The notes under the pieces: model-generated
Told to the model about the DNA's origin: nothing
Databases searched by the model: none
What the model saw: the letters and a program-made list of their open reading frames with translations, nothing else
Position numbers and translations under genes: made by a program
From: a bacterium UBP6_UBA1196
GTDB taxonomy: Bacteria; UBP6; UBA1177
NCBI GenBank assembly: GCA_002310035.1
Contig: DBYC01000035.1
Span: forward strand, 1 to 32,552
DNA: 32,552 nt
Direction of reading: 5' to 3'
Shown here: positions 16,485-24,936 of the stretch, piece by piece
How positions within the stretch are numbered: position 1 is the stretch's first letter
Layout of the letters: each line of letters begins with the position of its first letter

Positions 16485-17581
16485 TACCCCTCACGATTTC
16501 TTTTCAAAAAAGCAAAAATTTCAAAGTGCGGAGTGTCGGGGAAAAGATCAAGCAGGTAAAGGCTTTTCACGCTGAAACCTTTCGCGAAAAAAGTTTTGAG
16601 ATCGCGCACCAGATTGGGCGGTTCACATGCGATATAAACAACATTGTCCGTACTTTCGCAAACGATTTCAGAGAGTTGCTTCCCTAGACCTTCGCGCGGC
16701 GGATCGGCGACGACAAGGTCTGTTTTTTCCAGTTTCCGCAGTTTGTAGGCATCGATTTTCACTATCTCGGTTTTTTTCCCGAGATTTTCGGCAAAACTCG
16801 CGCACGAATCAGGAACGATTTCATAACCTGTTGTTTTTATTCCTTTATCTGCCAGAAAAAGTGAAAAGAGCCCGCTTCCGCAAAAGAGATCTGCAGCAGT
16901 TTTCACATTGTTTTTTTCGACCTCGCGCATAAGAAGTTCCGCCATGATCCCAGCCCCTTCCTCTGATGACTGGAAAAAGCAGTTTTCCCTGATTTTTATT
17001 GTTTTTCCGCAGACAGATTTTCGCAAAAGTTTCATTCCGGGCATAAAATCGCCGGTGATTTTCGAATATTCATACTGGATATTCCCTTTCCGTTTCACTA
17101 TGTCGGCTTTGATCCTTTCAAAAAACAGGGGGTCGAGAAGAGGGCAGTTTTCGATTCCGACAAGGTCGTTGCTCCTCTTTTTTCGGTAAGCCGGCTTTCC
17201 TTTCAGCGCGAAGAATTTTGCACGCGTCCTTATTCCTGTTTCGCCCGGAGTGATTATAACAGGTTCGATGTCAAGAGTGATGCCGTTCTGCTTTAAAAGT
17301 TCAGTAAAAACCGCCTTTTTTATTCTCAGCTGCGCAGGATAGGAGATGTGCTGCAGCGAGCATCCGCCGCATGTTCCGAAGTGTCTGCAGAGCGGTTTTC
17401 TCCGCTCGGGCGAGGCTTCGATAATGTCAAAATCCTCTGAATAATAGAAACTTTTTTCCTTGACCGAACTTTTGATCTCCACAGTTTCACCGGGACATGT
17501 GAAAGGAATAAAAAAGGTTTTTCCGTCAGCCCAGCCGATCCCGCAGCCGTTTGAAATTATTTTCGCGATTTTTACGATCAA
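16484..17581 (-). CDS. rlmD: 23S rRNA (uracil-C5)-methyltransferase, RlmD/RumA type
   Basis: 365 residues. An N-terminal TRAM-like beta domain (~1-55) is followed by a [4Fe-4S] cysteine set C65-x5-C71-GG-C74 ... C146, with the same spacing as RlmD/RumA of E. coli (C81, C87, C90, C162). The C-terminal Rossmann methyltransferase has the SAM motif ADLFCGSGLFSLFLA, the DPPREG motif, and the catalytic-Cys block YIACEPPNLVRDL (YVSCNP.TL.RDL in the family). The enzyme uses SAM to make m5U in 23S rRNA; the exact position (U1939, U747 or both) cannot be told here. Start is TTG at 17581 with AGGTGG (17586-17591) 4 nt upstream. The following small membrane protein is coupled to it. This is an ordinary housekeeping gene, apparently unrelated to the synthetases around it. 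Confidence 0.88.
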   Translation of the reverse strand: MIVKIAKIISNGCGIGWADGKTFFIPFTCPGETVEIKSSVKEKSFYYSEDFDIIEASPERRKPLCRHFGTCGGCSLQHISYPAQLRIKKAVFTELLKQNGITLDIEPVIITPGETGIRTRAKFFALKGKPAYRKKRSNDLVGIENCPLLDPLFFERIKADIVKRKGNIQYEYSKITGDFMPGMKLLRKSVCGKTIKIRENCFFQSSEEGAGIMAELLMREVEKNNVKTAADLFCGSGLFSLFLADKGIKTTGYEIVPDSCASFAENLGKKTEIVKIDAYKLRKLEKTDLVVADPPREGLGKQLSEIVCESTDNVVYIACEPPNLVRDLKTFFAKGFSVKSLYLLDLFPDTPHFEIFAFLKRNREG

Positions 17582-17585
17582 AATC

Positions 17586-17591
17586 CACCTT
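17586..17591 (-). promoter_or_regulatory. Ribosome binding site AGGTGG for the TTG start at 17581
   Basis: AGGTGG on the - strand, 4 nt from TTG; no in-frame ATG lies close by. Confidence 0.6.
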
Positions 17592-17602
17592 TATCCGTTT
17601 CA

Positions 17603-17619
17603 AGATGTTAAACATCTTC
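17603..17619. promoter_or_regulatory. 17-bp perfect palindrome, candidate operator
   Basis: AAGATGTT-A-AACATCTT has 8-bp perfect arms. It lies in the 160-bp divergent intergenic region, 22 nt upstream of the methyltransferase start, where a repressor could act or where the methyltransferase leader RNA could fold. No T-run follows, so it is not a terminator. Confidence 0.4.
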
Positions 17620-17676
17620 AAAAAACACAAGCTACAAAGCCGGAACCGTTGCAATATATCCCAATTTTTCAGAAAA

Positions 17677-17705
17677 TTCGATATTTTTATTAAAGTTGCT
17701 ATAAA
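17677..17705 (+). promoter_or_regulatory. Weak promoter candidate for the sulfatase-fold phosphotransferase gene
   Basis: TTCGAT and TATAAA are spaced 17 nt apart, ending 36 nt before the ATG. The -35 match is poor. Confidence 0.3.
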
Positions 17706-17741
17706 GTTGCAGTTTTTTCCGTTTTTGGAAAAGAGGTTGTT

Positions 17742-19592
17742 ATGCTTGAATCATTAAAAAAACTTTTCAAATTCAAAAATCCGCAGTCTTATTCATACTT
17801 TATTCTGATTTTTTCGGTTTACTGGTCGATGAAGTTCTTTCTCGGCTTCTACATGTTCGACAAAGTGGGAAGCGATTCCCTTGTTTTTGTTCCGCCTTTT
17901 TCGCTCATTTTGAATGTGACTGATGTCTTTTTCTGTCTTATTGCGGCATATCTGATTGATTTTATTGCAAGAAACAACAAAATCGCGTTTTTTGTCCTGA
18001 CTTGGGCAACTTTTCCGCCGATTTATTATTTTGCGATAAAAGGCTACATAATTTACCTCTATTTTCACGGTTTTGTTAATTTCGGACTCAACAATTTTCT
18101 GGGCTCGAAAGGAAATGAAACTGTTAATTTCATTCTTTACGCTCTTGATGTATATGCCGTCATGTTTCTGATTTTTCTTTTGATCGTCACGGTTCTTTAT
18201 CTGGTTTTTGCAAGGAAATTCGGCAGTTACATCACCCAAAAAGCACCTCTTCTTCCGCTTTTCTTTCTGATTGCAGCCCTTGCTCTGCTTCCCTTCAGAA
18301 TCGCTTTTTCGGAAAAGTGCGAACGGATCGACGCAAGCCCGCTTTTCGAGCTTCCGTTGAGTTACATCACGATGCCGGATTATATGCCGAGAACTTATTC
18401 AAAAGATTTTACCCCGCCTGAAAAACTGATTTTCGGCAAAGAAAAAAGCAGTGTCAAAGTGGAGAAAGGAGAACTTAAAAAGAAAAGGAACATTCTGCTT
18501 TTACTAATAGAATCAACGCCTTACACAAAAAAAGACAAACTCGGTTTTTTCAGATACTTCGATAAAAATTCAGTCGAGGCGACCAATTTCAGAGCATGCT
18601 TTCCCGGAACGACAAGGTCGATGATTTCAACGATGTGCGGAACTTACAGCGGAACCGAGTTTACGGCTCTGACACGCTACCAACCTGATTTCAACTGCAC
18701 TTCATTGCAGAAAAAACTTGGTGAAAACGGGTATAGGACAGGACTTTTTTCAGCCGTAAACCTTTCTTACGACGAATTTGACCAGGCAAAAATGCTTAAA
18801 GATTTCAATGTTATAGAAGAGCCGGCAACTTTGACGAAACGCTATGAGCCAAAAAAGATCCATGGGACCGGAAACGCGATAGAAGAAGAGATCCCGATTG
18901 AAGAGATAATAAAATTTATGAAGCAAAACGACGAACCGTTTTTCGTTTTTTACTATGTTTACTGGACTCACAGCCCTTACGAGCATCCTTTCAAGGCAAC
19001 AGGCTCACTTCCGCTTGAAGAGCGCTACGACGAATCGCTGAAGTATGTCGACGAATCGGTTCAGAAACTCTTTGAAAAGATGAAGGAAAACGATCTTTTT
19101 GACGAAACTGTGATAATCGCGACTTCCGATCACGGCCAGGCTTTCGGCGAGCATCCCGGAAACTACACTCACAGCAACTACATTTACGAAGAGTCGGTGA
19201 AAGTTCCGTTTATAATGAGAAGCCCCGATTTTCCTGAGCAGAAACAGACTGTTGATGTCGATGCGGCACATTTTGACATTCCTGCGACGATCCTTGATTT
19301 TGCAGGAATAAAGCAGCCTGAAAACTGGGACGGTCAGTCGCTGATTTCCGGAAATTATCAGCAGAAACCGCGACTTACATTTGCACGCGGCATCGTTTAC
19401 AGCGACGGGATTTTAGACAGCAACTACAAATATATCTACTATCCCGATGGCAAAAAAGAGGAACTTTTCGATTTAAGCCTTGATCCGCTCGAAAAAAATA
19501 ATATAGCCGCAGAAAACAAGGAAAAAACTGAGAAATATAAAAAACTTTTTCAGGAATGGATCCCTTGGCAGCAGGACAGGATCACAAAATAA
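17742..19592 (+). CDS. LtaS/MdoB-like membrane phosphotransferase (sulfatase fold)
   Basis: 616 residues. Five membrane helices in the first ~190 residues are followed by an extracytoplasmic alkaline-phosphatase/sulfatase-fold domain (~245-610). Metal and catalytic motifs are visible: NILLLLIEST (Glu ligand), CFPGTTRSM (the Thr expected to carry the phospho-intermediate), and ATSDHGQAFGEH (Asp-His ligands). The family includes lipoteichoic acid synthase, the phosphoglycerol transferase MdoB and lipid A phosphoethanolamine transferases, which move a phospho-alcohol head group from a phospholipid onto an envelope polymer. The exact acceptor is not readable. Start ATG has GAGG 6 nt upstream. Its TAA ends at 19592 and the convergent PKS stop begins at 19593, with no space for a terminator between. 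Confidence 0.85.
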   Translation: MLESLKKLFKFKNPQSYSYFILIFSVYWSMKFFLGFYMFDKVGSDSLVFVPPFSLILNVTDVFFCLIAAYLIDFIARNNKIAFFVLTWATFPPIYYFAIKGYIIYLYFHGFVNFGLNNFLGSKGNETVNFILYALDVYAVMFLIFLLIVTVLYLVFARKFGSYITQKAPLLPLFFLIAALALLPFRIAFSEKCERIDASPLFELPLSYITMPDYMPRTYSKDFTPPEKLIFGKEKSSVKVEKGELKKKRNILLLLIESTPYTKKDKLGFFRYFDKNSVEATNFRACFPGTTRSMISTMCGTYSGTEFTALTRYQPDFNCTSLQKKLGENGYRTGLFSAVNLSYDEFDQAKMLKDFNVIEEPATLTKRYEPKKIHGTGNAIEEEIPIEEIIKFMKQNDEPFFVFYYVYWTHSPYEHPFKATGSLPLEERYDESLKYVDESVQKLFEKMKENDLFDETVIIATSDHGQAFGEHPGNYTHSNYIYEESVKVPFIMRSPDFPEQKQTVDVDAAHFDIPATILDFAGIKQPENWDGQSLISGNYQQKPRLTFARGIVYSDGILDSNYKYIYYPDGKKEELFDLSLDPLEKNNIAAENKEKTEKYKKLFQEWIPWQQDRITK

Positions 19593-22500
19593 CTATCTGA
19601 TTTCATTAACCTTTAGTCCAGAAATTCCAACAAGTTTTTTGCCGGAATCGTCGCAGAGGGAAATCGATTTTTCATTTGCAAGACAGATCCCGCTTTCCGA
19701 AATTTTATGAGAGAAAAATTCGATTTTTCCGATCGAAACAGGAAGGACAAGTTTGTTTGCCATAACAAGGGCAGTCTGAAGCATTGAATCGACTAAAGTC
19801 GGGAAAATCGTTGCAGATTTTTTGAAATCCGAGAATGAAAGAGAGCGTTTTTCCCCTTTTTTCCAAGCCGCGGCGCAGCAGTTTTCTTTTAAAGAGACGA
19901 TTTTTTCGAGATGGCGGAAAAATTTTCCGTGGAAAAGAGGATTCGGGATAAATTTTTCAATATCTATCGGATTTTTCAACGCTTCAGGAAGCGAAACCCG
20001 CCCATCCGATTTTCTTGTATTATCGTAATAAAATTCACAAGTTACCACATTGTTCGTAAAACCGTCAAGACTCGTCCTTATGACTGAAACAATCAAATTT
20101 TCAGAGTCTTTCGAAACCGCTGAAAACGAGCGGATTTCAACCGGTGACGAATCGGAAAAAATAACAGGAGAATTGATTTTTATGTTTTTTATTGCGCAAA
20201 GTTTCTTATTTCCGGCAATAGAGGCGGCATTTTTTGCAAGAAGTTCAAGCAAAAGGACAACCGGCATTACGACTGCACCGCCGATCACATGATCAAGGAG
20301 ATAACCATCATTATTTATTGATATTTTTGCCTGTGTTACTATTTCAGTGAATGGAATGAAACGGAGAATCCTCACATTTCTGGCTTTATTAAAAACTTCG
20401 GATTCAGTGTAAAGGTTTGCTTCTAAATGCTGTGCGAGCCTGCCTGTGACAACTGAAATCCTTGAATCGGAATTTATTATCTTTTCGTAAGCCTCAATGC
20501 CGTCATGAGTGGAAAGCGGAACAACTCCGACACTTTTCAAATATTCGAGAACATTGTCTTTTTTACCCATTCCGGTTTCGTTCCAGACTGTGTAACCGAT
20601 TGATTTTGCTGGAATATTCATTTTGTTTAACAGCAAACACAAATAATCGAGCCAGCTGTTTGCAAAAGTGTAGTCAGCCTGCATCCTCATTCCGGTTTTT
20701 GCAAGAACAGAGGAAATAAGATGAACAAATTTCAGGTTTCCGGTTCCGCAGAGAGGTAAAATGTTGAGCAGGCTATAAACTTTGACAGCCAGACATTTAT
20801 CGAAACTGCTTTTTTTCATATCTTTGAAAAGAGCATAGTTACTGATACCTGCACCGTGCAGGATCCCTGCGAAATTGCCGTGATTTTTTATTATTTCTTT
20901 AATGATTTTCCTGGTTTCTGCCCTGTCGGAAAGATCACATGAATAGTACTCAACTTCTTTCGCATTCTCTTTCAGGCGGGCTAAATTTTTTGCAGTTTCA
21001 GAACCGGTTTTATAAATATCTTCGCTTTTGGTGGAGCCGACGAGGACAAAACGGCAGTGCAAGATCCTGCTAAGAGCAAGAGCGTGCTCAAAAGTTATCC
21101 CTTTCGCTCCGCCAGTAACAAGAACAAGATCGTCTTCTTTGATCAAATCACTGATTTTATTTGGTTCTTTGCCAATAATTTTAACAGCCGCCCAGGTTTT
21201 TCTATTCAGATTTTCATCATAAACAATGTGAGTTTTCCCGTCAGAAACAACGCGAGATTCCTTTTGAACAAGAAGAGAAACGATCGAATCATCAATTTTT
21301 TCGTGTATCGAAAGAAGGAGAAATTCCCCTTTCGTGTATTCCAGACGCAAAGTTTTAAGGATCGCTGCGACAGGATCCAAAGCAGCACTTAAATCGGAAA
21401 AACGAGATACAAAAATCACGCGGAATTTTGAATGGACTGGGTCTTTGTCTTTAAGGAACTGTTTCAAAAGTGCAAAAATCTTGCTCGAAAACGCGGAAAT
21501 GTTTTTGTTTAACTCACCGAAATCATTACCATTTTCGACTCTATCAAGATGAACGATCTTAGTTTCGCCATTTTCTGCAAAATCATTTTTCCTGTATTTT
21601 AAAAACGGGGCAGCGCAAAGTTGCATCTCAAAGGTTCCGATCCAGTCCGGAATGACTCCTGGAGTCGTGACAAGGGCTTTTTTATCGTTTCTCAAGTCAG
21701 TATCGGAATATTTTTCGGAAATATCGGCAAGCATTGTCTCGATTATTTCGCGGATCGTTGATTCGGAAAAAAGGGTCGGACTTGCAATCATTTCATCGGG
21801 CGAAAGTTTTCTTCCCAAAGCAAAAACAAACTCAGCCCCTTTCAGCGAATCCATTCCGAGATCGTATTTCAGATTCATGTCAAGATTCAAAGTTTCTTTC
21901 GCGAAACCTGTTTTTGCGGCGATCCAGTTAAGAGCAAAATCGTAAATATTTTCATCGTTTTTCGATGTTTTTCCGTCAGAAATTTTCTTTTCCAGCGGTT
22001 CTTTTTCCAATGGATTCGTGATGAACGAATGCACTGGCAAGCTGTCAAAATCAAAAGGCAACGCACTGTTTTTATTAGATAAATTGCCGTTATTGTAAAG
22101 CAAAGACAAAACAGAAAGAAGCAAACTCTGCGGAGTTTTTTCTGAATTGTCAAAGGCAACGCAGTTTTTATTTTTTAAAATATCAGAAACCAGAGAAGTC
22201 AGGACATTTTTCGGACCGCATTCGATGAAGAGTCTGACTCCCGATTTTTCCATATTTCTGATTGTTTCAAGGAAATCAACCGGTTTCAGGATCTGCTGCG
22301 AAAGATAAGCGGCAAAATCGCAAGTTTCCAATTCTTTGGCGTAAACTGTTGAAAATATTGAGCTTTTCTTTTTATTAAAATGAATTTTTTCGAGGAACTT
22401 TTTGAAATCTTCAGCTGCATTTTTCATAAAATCCGAGTGGAAAGCATTGGAAACATTGAGCTTTTTATAACTTATCGCAAAAATACCGAGACAAGGCAAA

Positions 22501-24785
22501 AGTTTGTCGATTTCGCTTATACTTCCTGAAAGAACAGTCTGATTTTCGGAATTTATATTGGCAATAGATAGATCGATTTTAAAATTTTCGAGTATGTTCC
22601 GTACAGTTTCAAAATTGCTGAAAACCGCGATCATTCCGGTATTTTCAGTACTTTCAGACATCAGCATGCCGCGTTTTGCCGCGATTTTAACGGCATCTGT
22701 ATCGGAAATTATTCCGTTGGCACACAAAGTTGTTATTTCACCCAGACTGTGACCTGCAAAACAGATATTTGAGAGAGAATATTTTTTCAGAAGATCAAGA
22801 ACAACGAGAGAAGTCGCAACGATCGCGGGCTGCGCGTATTTTGTCTGAGTTACAAGCTTATCGAGCTTTGAGAGTTCAGAATCAGAATAAATCCAGCGTT
22901 TTTCAAGCACGAATTGTGCTATGCCTTCGGGAATTATTTCTTTCACTGCGGCATCAAGTTTGTCGAAATAAGCCTTTTCTTCCGGAAAATATTCAAAAAT
23001 TTGTCCTAGCATTCCGAAATACTGGCTTCCCTGGCCAGGGAAAAGCAATGCCGCTTTTGCAAAATTCTCTTTTTTTTCTGCGATCTCATTCAAAAGGGTT
23101 TCGCACTTTTCCTGAAATGAAGATGGATCGTCCGCAACGATCGAAACTCGATAATTATCTGATTTTATTGATTTATTATAAGAGTCTGCAAAATCTGAGA
23201 TTTCAGAAAAACTCATACTTTTCGCAGTTTTTGCAATTTTCAAGATTTCATTTTTGAGAGCATTCTTTGTGGCAGCCGAAACCATGAAGATGAAAGAGTT
23301 TTGTTCAGGCTCTACTTTCGCAACAGGATAAATTTTCCTAATATTTTCAGAAACATATTCTTCCATTGTAATGTGTGCATTCGATCCGCCGAAACCGAAA
23401 GCACTGACTGAGACCCTTCTTTTGTGATTTTTCGGAAGCCAGATCTTTCCTTCCATCGACGGCTGCAGGATTTCAGGCGGTCTTCCGAAAGCTGTATTCG
23501 GAATGAAACAGCCGGTTGTCGGCGGAATGAAGTGATTTTCAAGCGCGAGAAGCGCTTTTATCGTGCTGAAAGCTCCGGCTGCAGCCTTCAGATGGCCGAT
23601 ATTGGCCTTTAAACTCCCGATGTACGAAGGCTCTTTTTTCTTTCTCCCCATGACCGAAAGCAGAGCCTCGATTTCAGTTGCATCGCCTCGTGCCGTTCCA
23701 GTGCCGTGACCTTCGAAATAATCGACTGAATTTATTGAATATCCCGCTTTTTCGTAAGTTTTCCGGAGAGCAACTGCCTGACCTTCCGCTTTCGGAGCAG
23801 TTATCGCTTCTCCGCTTCCGTCGGAAGAAAACGCAAAACCTTTTATCACCGCTTTCGGCGTGAAACCGAAATTCAGAGCGGTTTTGAGGTCAGCCAGAAG
23901 CAGCAGTCCGCATCCTTCGCCCGGCAGCATTCCGTTTGCACGGGCGTCGTAAGGAAGAATATTCTCCTTCGCGAAAGCTCCGACCTTGGAAAAGCCGACA
24001 TATTCAAACGGGTCGAGACTTATGTCGACTCCGCCGCAGAGAGCGAAATCTAGGTCGCCCGATTCAATCGCAAAGCACGCGTTTATTACCGAAAGAAGCG
24101 ACGACGAACATGCGCCGTCGACAGTGTAAGCGCCGCCACGGAAATCGAAAAAGTTGGCGATCCTGCCGGCAATTATGTTCGACATTCCGCCCGGAAGCGA
24201 ATCTTCATTGATCTCAGGCAGCATTCCGACCATCTCTTTTTCAAACTGAGCCGAAATTTCAGCTTTTGCATCAGACTCCAAGTCGAAGTGGCTCAAAGCC
24301 TTTTTCAAGCGGTCGTTTATCGTGCTGAAACGCGATTTCAGCGTAAAACTTCTTGCAAATTCGCCTGTGATGCTGTTGCCGATAATCACACCTGTGCGCT
24401 CTTTATCGACATTTTTTAAGTAATTGAATTTACTAAGCAATTTTTCAGCAGTATCGAGAGCTAGCCAATGCGTTATGTCATAATGTTCCGCACTAAGAGG
24501 AGAAATTTTATAACGCAGCGGATTAAATTTCCAATCCGTGATCAACGCCATCAGCCGCGTCGCGCTTTTTTCAGGAATTTTTCCGCTTTTTTCATAGTAA
24601 AGTTCTTCCGGCAGCCTGACATCCGGCATGATCCTGAACTCTTTTTTGCGGTTTATGACGATTTTCCAGAGATCTTCCGGAGTTTTTATCCCAGGGCCTA
24701 TGCACGAAAAATCAAGAACGGCAACTGATCTCAAATATATCTCCATATTTCGTAGAGACGTCATATTATGGCGTCTCAGGAACAT
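19593..24785 (-). CDS. Iterative-type type I polyketide synthase, KS-AT-ACP-KR-DH
   Basis: 1730 residues from ATG 24785. KS ~15-440 with VDGACSSSL (C226), EGHGTGT and NIGHLKAAAG. AT ~565-870 with PGQGSQ, GHSLGE (S680) and SNAFHSDFM; the AFH motif fits malonyl-CoA. ACP ~945-1015 with LGMDSLK (S980). KR ~1030-1410, its NADPH site at VTGGAKGIT and a Ser...Tyr...Asn set in ISSVLAKTG then DYTFAN. DH ~1450-1725 with DH1499-VIGGAVVMP and D1666SMLQ. An ACP before the KR and a terminal DH is the core order of enediyne and related polyene iterative PKSs. ER, TE and the C-terminal phosphopantetheinyl transferase of enediyne PKSs are absent, so release and activation must occur in trans. Product is inferred as a polyene or unsaturated acyl chain. 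The start is ambiguous: ATG 24785 has AAAGG 7 nt upstream but lies in a palindromic repeat; ATG 24746 begins right at the KS domain. Confidence 0.95.
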   Translation of the reverse strand: MFLRRHNMTSLRNMEIYLRSVAVLDFSCIGPGIKTPEDLWKIVINRKKEFRIMPDVRLPEELYYEKSGKIPEKSATRLMALITDWKFNPLRYKISPLSAEHYDITHWLALDTAEKLLSKFNYLKNVDKERTGVIIGNSITGEFARSFTLKSRFSTINDRLKKALSHFDLESDAKAEISAQFEKEMVGMLPEINEDSLPGGMSNIIAGRIANFFDFRGGAYTVDGACSSSLLSVINACFAIESGDLDFALCGGVDISLDPFEYVGFSKVGAFAKENILPYDARANGMLPGEGCGLLLLADLKTALNFGFTPKAVIKGFAFSSDGSGEAITAPKAEGQAVALRKTYEKAGYSINSVDYFEGHGTGTARGDATEIEALLSVMGRKKKEPSYIGSLKANIGHLKAAAGAFSTIKALLALENHFIPPTTGCFIPNTAFGRPPEILQPSMEGKIWLPKNHKRRVSVSAFGFGGSNAHITMEEYVSENIRKIYPVAKVEPEQNSFIFMVSAATKNALKNEILKIAKTAKSMSFSEISDFADSYNKSIKSDNYRVSIVADDPSSFQEKCETLLNEIAEKKENFAKAALLFPGQGSQYFGMLGQIFEYFPEEKAYFDKLDAAVKEIIPEGIAQFVLEKRWIYSDSELSKLDKLVTQTKYAQPAIVATSLVVLDLLKKYSLSNICFAGHSLGEITTLCANGIISDTDAVKIAAKRGMLMSESTENTGMIAVFSNFETVRNILENFKIDLSIANINSENQTVLSGSISEIDKLLPCLGIFAISYKKLNVSNAFHSDFMKNAAEDFKKFLEKIHFNKKKSSIFSTVYAKELETCDFAAYLSQQILKPVDFLETIRNMEKSGVRLFIECGPKNVLTSLVSDILKNKNCVAFDNSEKTPQSLLLSVLSLLYNNGNLSNKNSALPFDFDSLPVHSFITNPLEKEPLEKKISDGKTSKNDENIYDFALNWIAAKTGFAKETLNLDMNLKYDLGMDSLKGAEFVFALGRKLSPDEMIASPTLFSESTIREIIETMLADISEKYSDTDLRNDKKALVTTPGVIPDWIGTFEMQLCAAPFLKYRKNDFAENGETKIVHLDRVENGNDFGELNKNISAFSSKIFALLKQFLKDKDPVHSKFRVIFVSRFSDLSAALDPVAAILKTLRLEYTKGEFLLLSIHEKIDDSIVSLLVQKESRVVSDGKTHIVYDENLNRKTWAAVKIIGKEPNKISDLIKEDDLVLVTGGAKGITFEHALALSRILHCRFVLVGSTKSEDIYKTGSETAKNLARLKENAKEVEYYSCDLSDRAETRKIIKEIIKNHGNFAGILHGAGISNYALFKDMKKSSFDKCLAVKVYSLLNILPLCGTGNLKFVHLISSVLAKTGMRMQADYTFANSWLDYLCLLLNKMNIPAKSIGYTVWNETGMGKKDNVLEYLKSVGVVPLSTHDGIEAYEKIINSDSRISVVTGRLAQHLEANLYTESEVFNKARNVRILRFIPFTEIVTQAKISINNDGYLLDHVIGGAVVMPVVLLLELLAKNAASIAGNKKLCAIKNIKINSPVIFSDSSPVEIRSFSAVSKDSENLIVSVIRTSLDGFTNNVVTCEFYYDNTRKSDGRVSLPEALKNPIDIEKFIPNPLFHGKFFRHLEKIVSLKENCCAAAWKKGEKRSLSFSDFKKSATIFPTLVDSMLQTALVMANKLVLPVSIGKIEFFSHKISESGICLANEKSISLCDDSGKKLVGISGLKVNEIR

Positions 24786-24823
24786 TCCTCGACCTTTGAG
24801 ACGTCATGGTATGGCGTCTCTAC
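24752..24823. repeat. Paired palindromic (BIME-like) element over the PKS start
   Basis: Two 23-bp palindromes lie at 24755-24777 and 24798-24820, each with arms GAGACGTCAT / ATGGCGTCTC. The 27-bp units 24752-24778 and 24797-24823 also form an inverted pair around an 18-nt spacer, 23 of 27 matching. The four mismatches become G.U wobbles only if the + strand is transcribed. The element resembles the GAGACG...CGTCTC intergenic palindromes of other bacteria. It contains the first candidate start codon of the PKS. Confidence 0.8.
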
Positions 24824-24904
24824 CGCAAAACCGCCGCTCCTTAAATACCCTAAATTCTTTAGACTCCCTAAATCCCTACAAAGGCGGCGGCGCAAAACCG
24901 CAGT

Positions 24905-24910
24905 ATTATA
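24905..24910 (-). promoter_or_regulatory. Candidate -10 box (TATAAT) upstream of the PKS gene
   Basis: A TATAAT on the - strand lies between the flavoprotein stop and the PKS start. No good -35 is visible. If used, the PKS leader would be about 110 nt and carry the paired palindromes. Confidence 0.3.
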
Positions 24911-24936
24911 CTCAATTTTTCAGGAAATGCGAGAGG

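Noticed and set aside
22730..23257. 175-residue + strand frame antisense to the PKS AT domain
   Set aside because: Shadow of the PKS codon pattern; no start signal or family motif.
19593..24785. Full enediyne biosynthetic cluster
   Set aside because: Only the domain order is shared; no PPTase domain, hot-dog thioesterase or conserved enediyne accessory genes are present in the window.
24824..24936. Rho-independent terminator after the flavoprotein gene
   Set aside because: CCGCCG and CGGCGG segments are far apart, with no compact stem followed by a T-run on the - strand.
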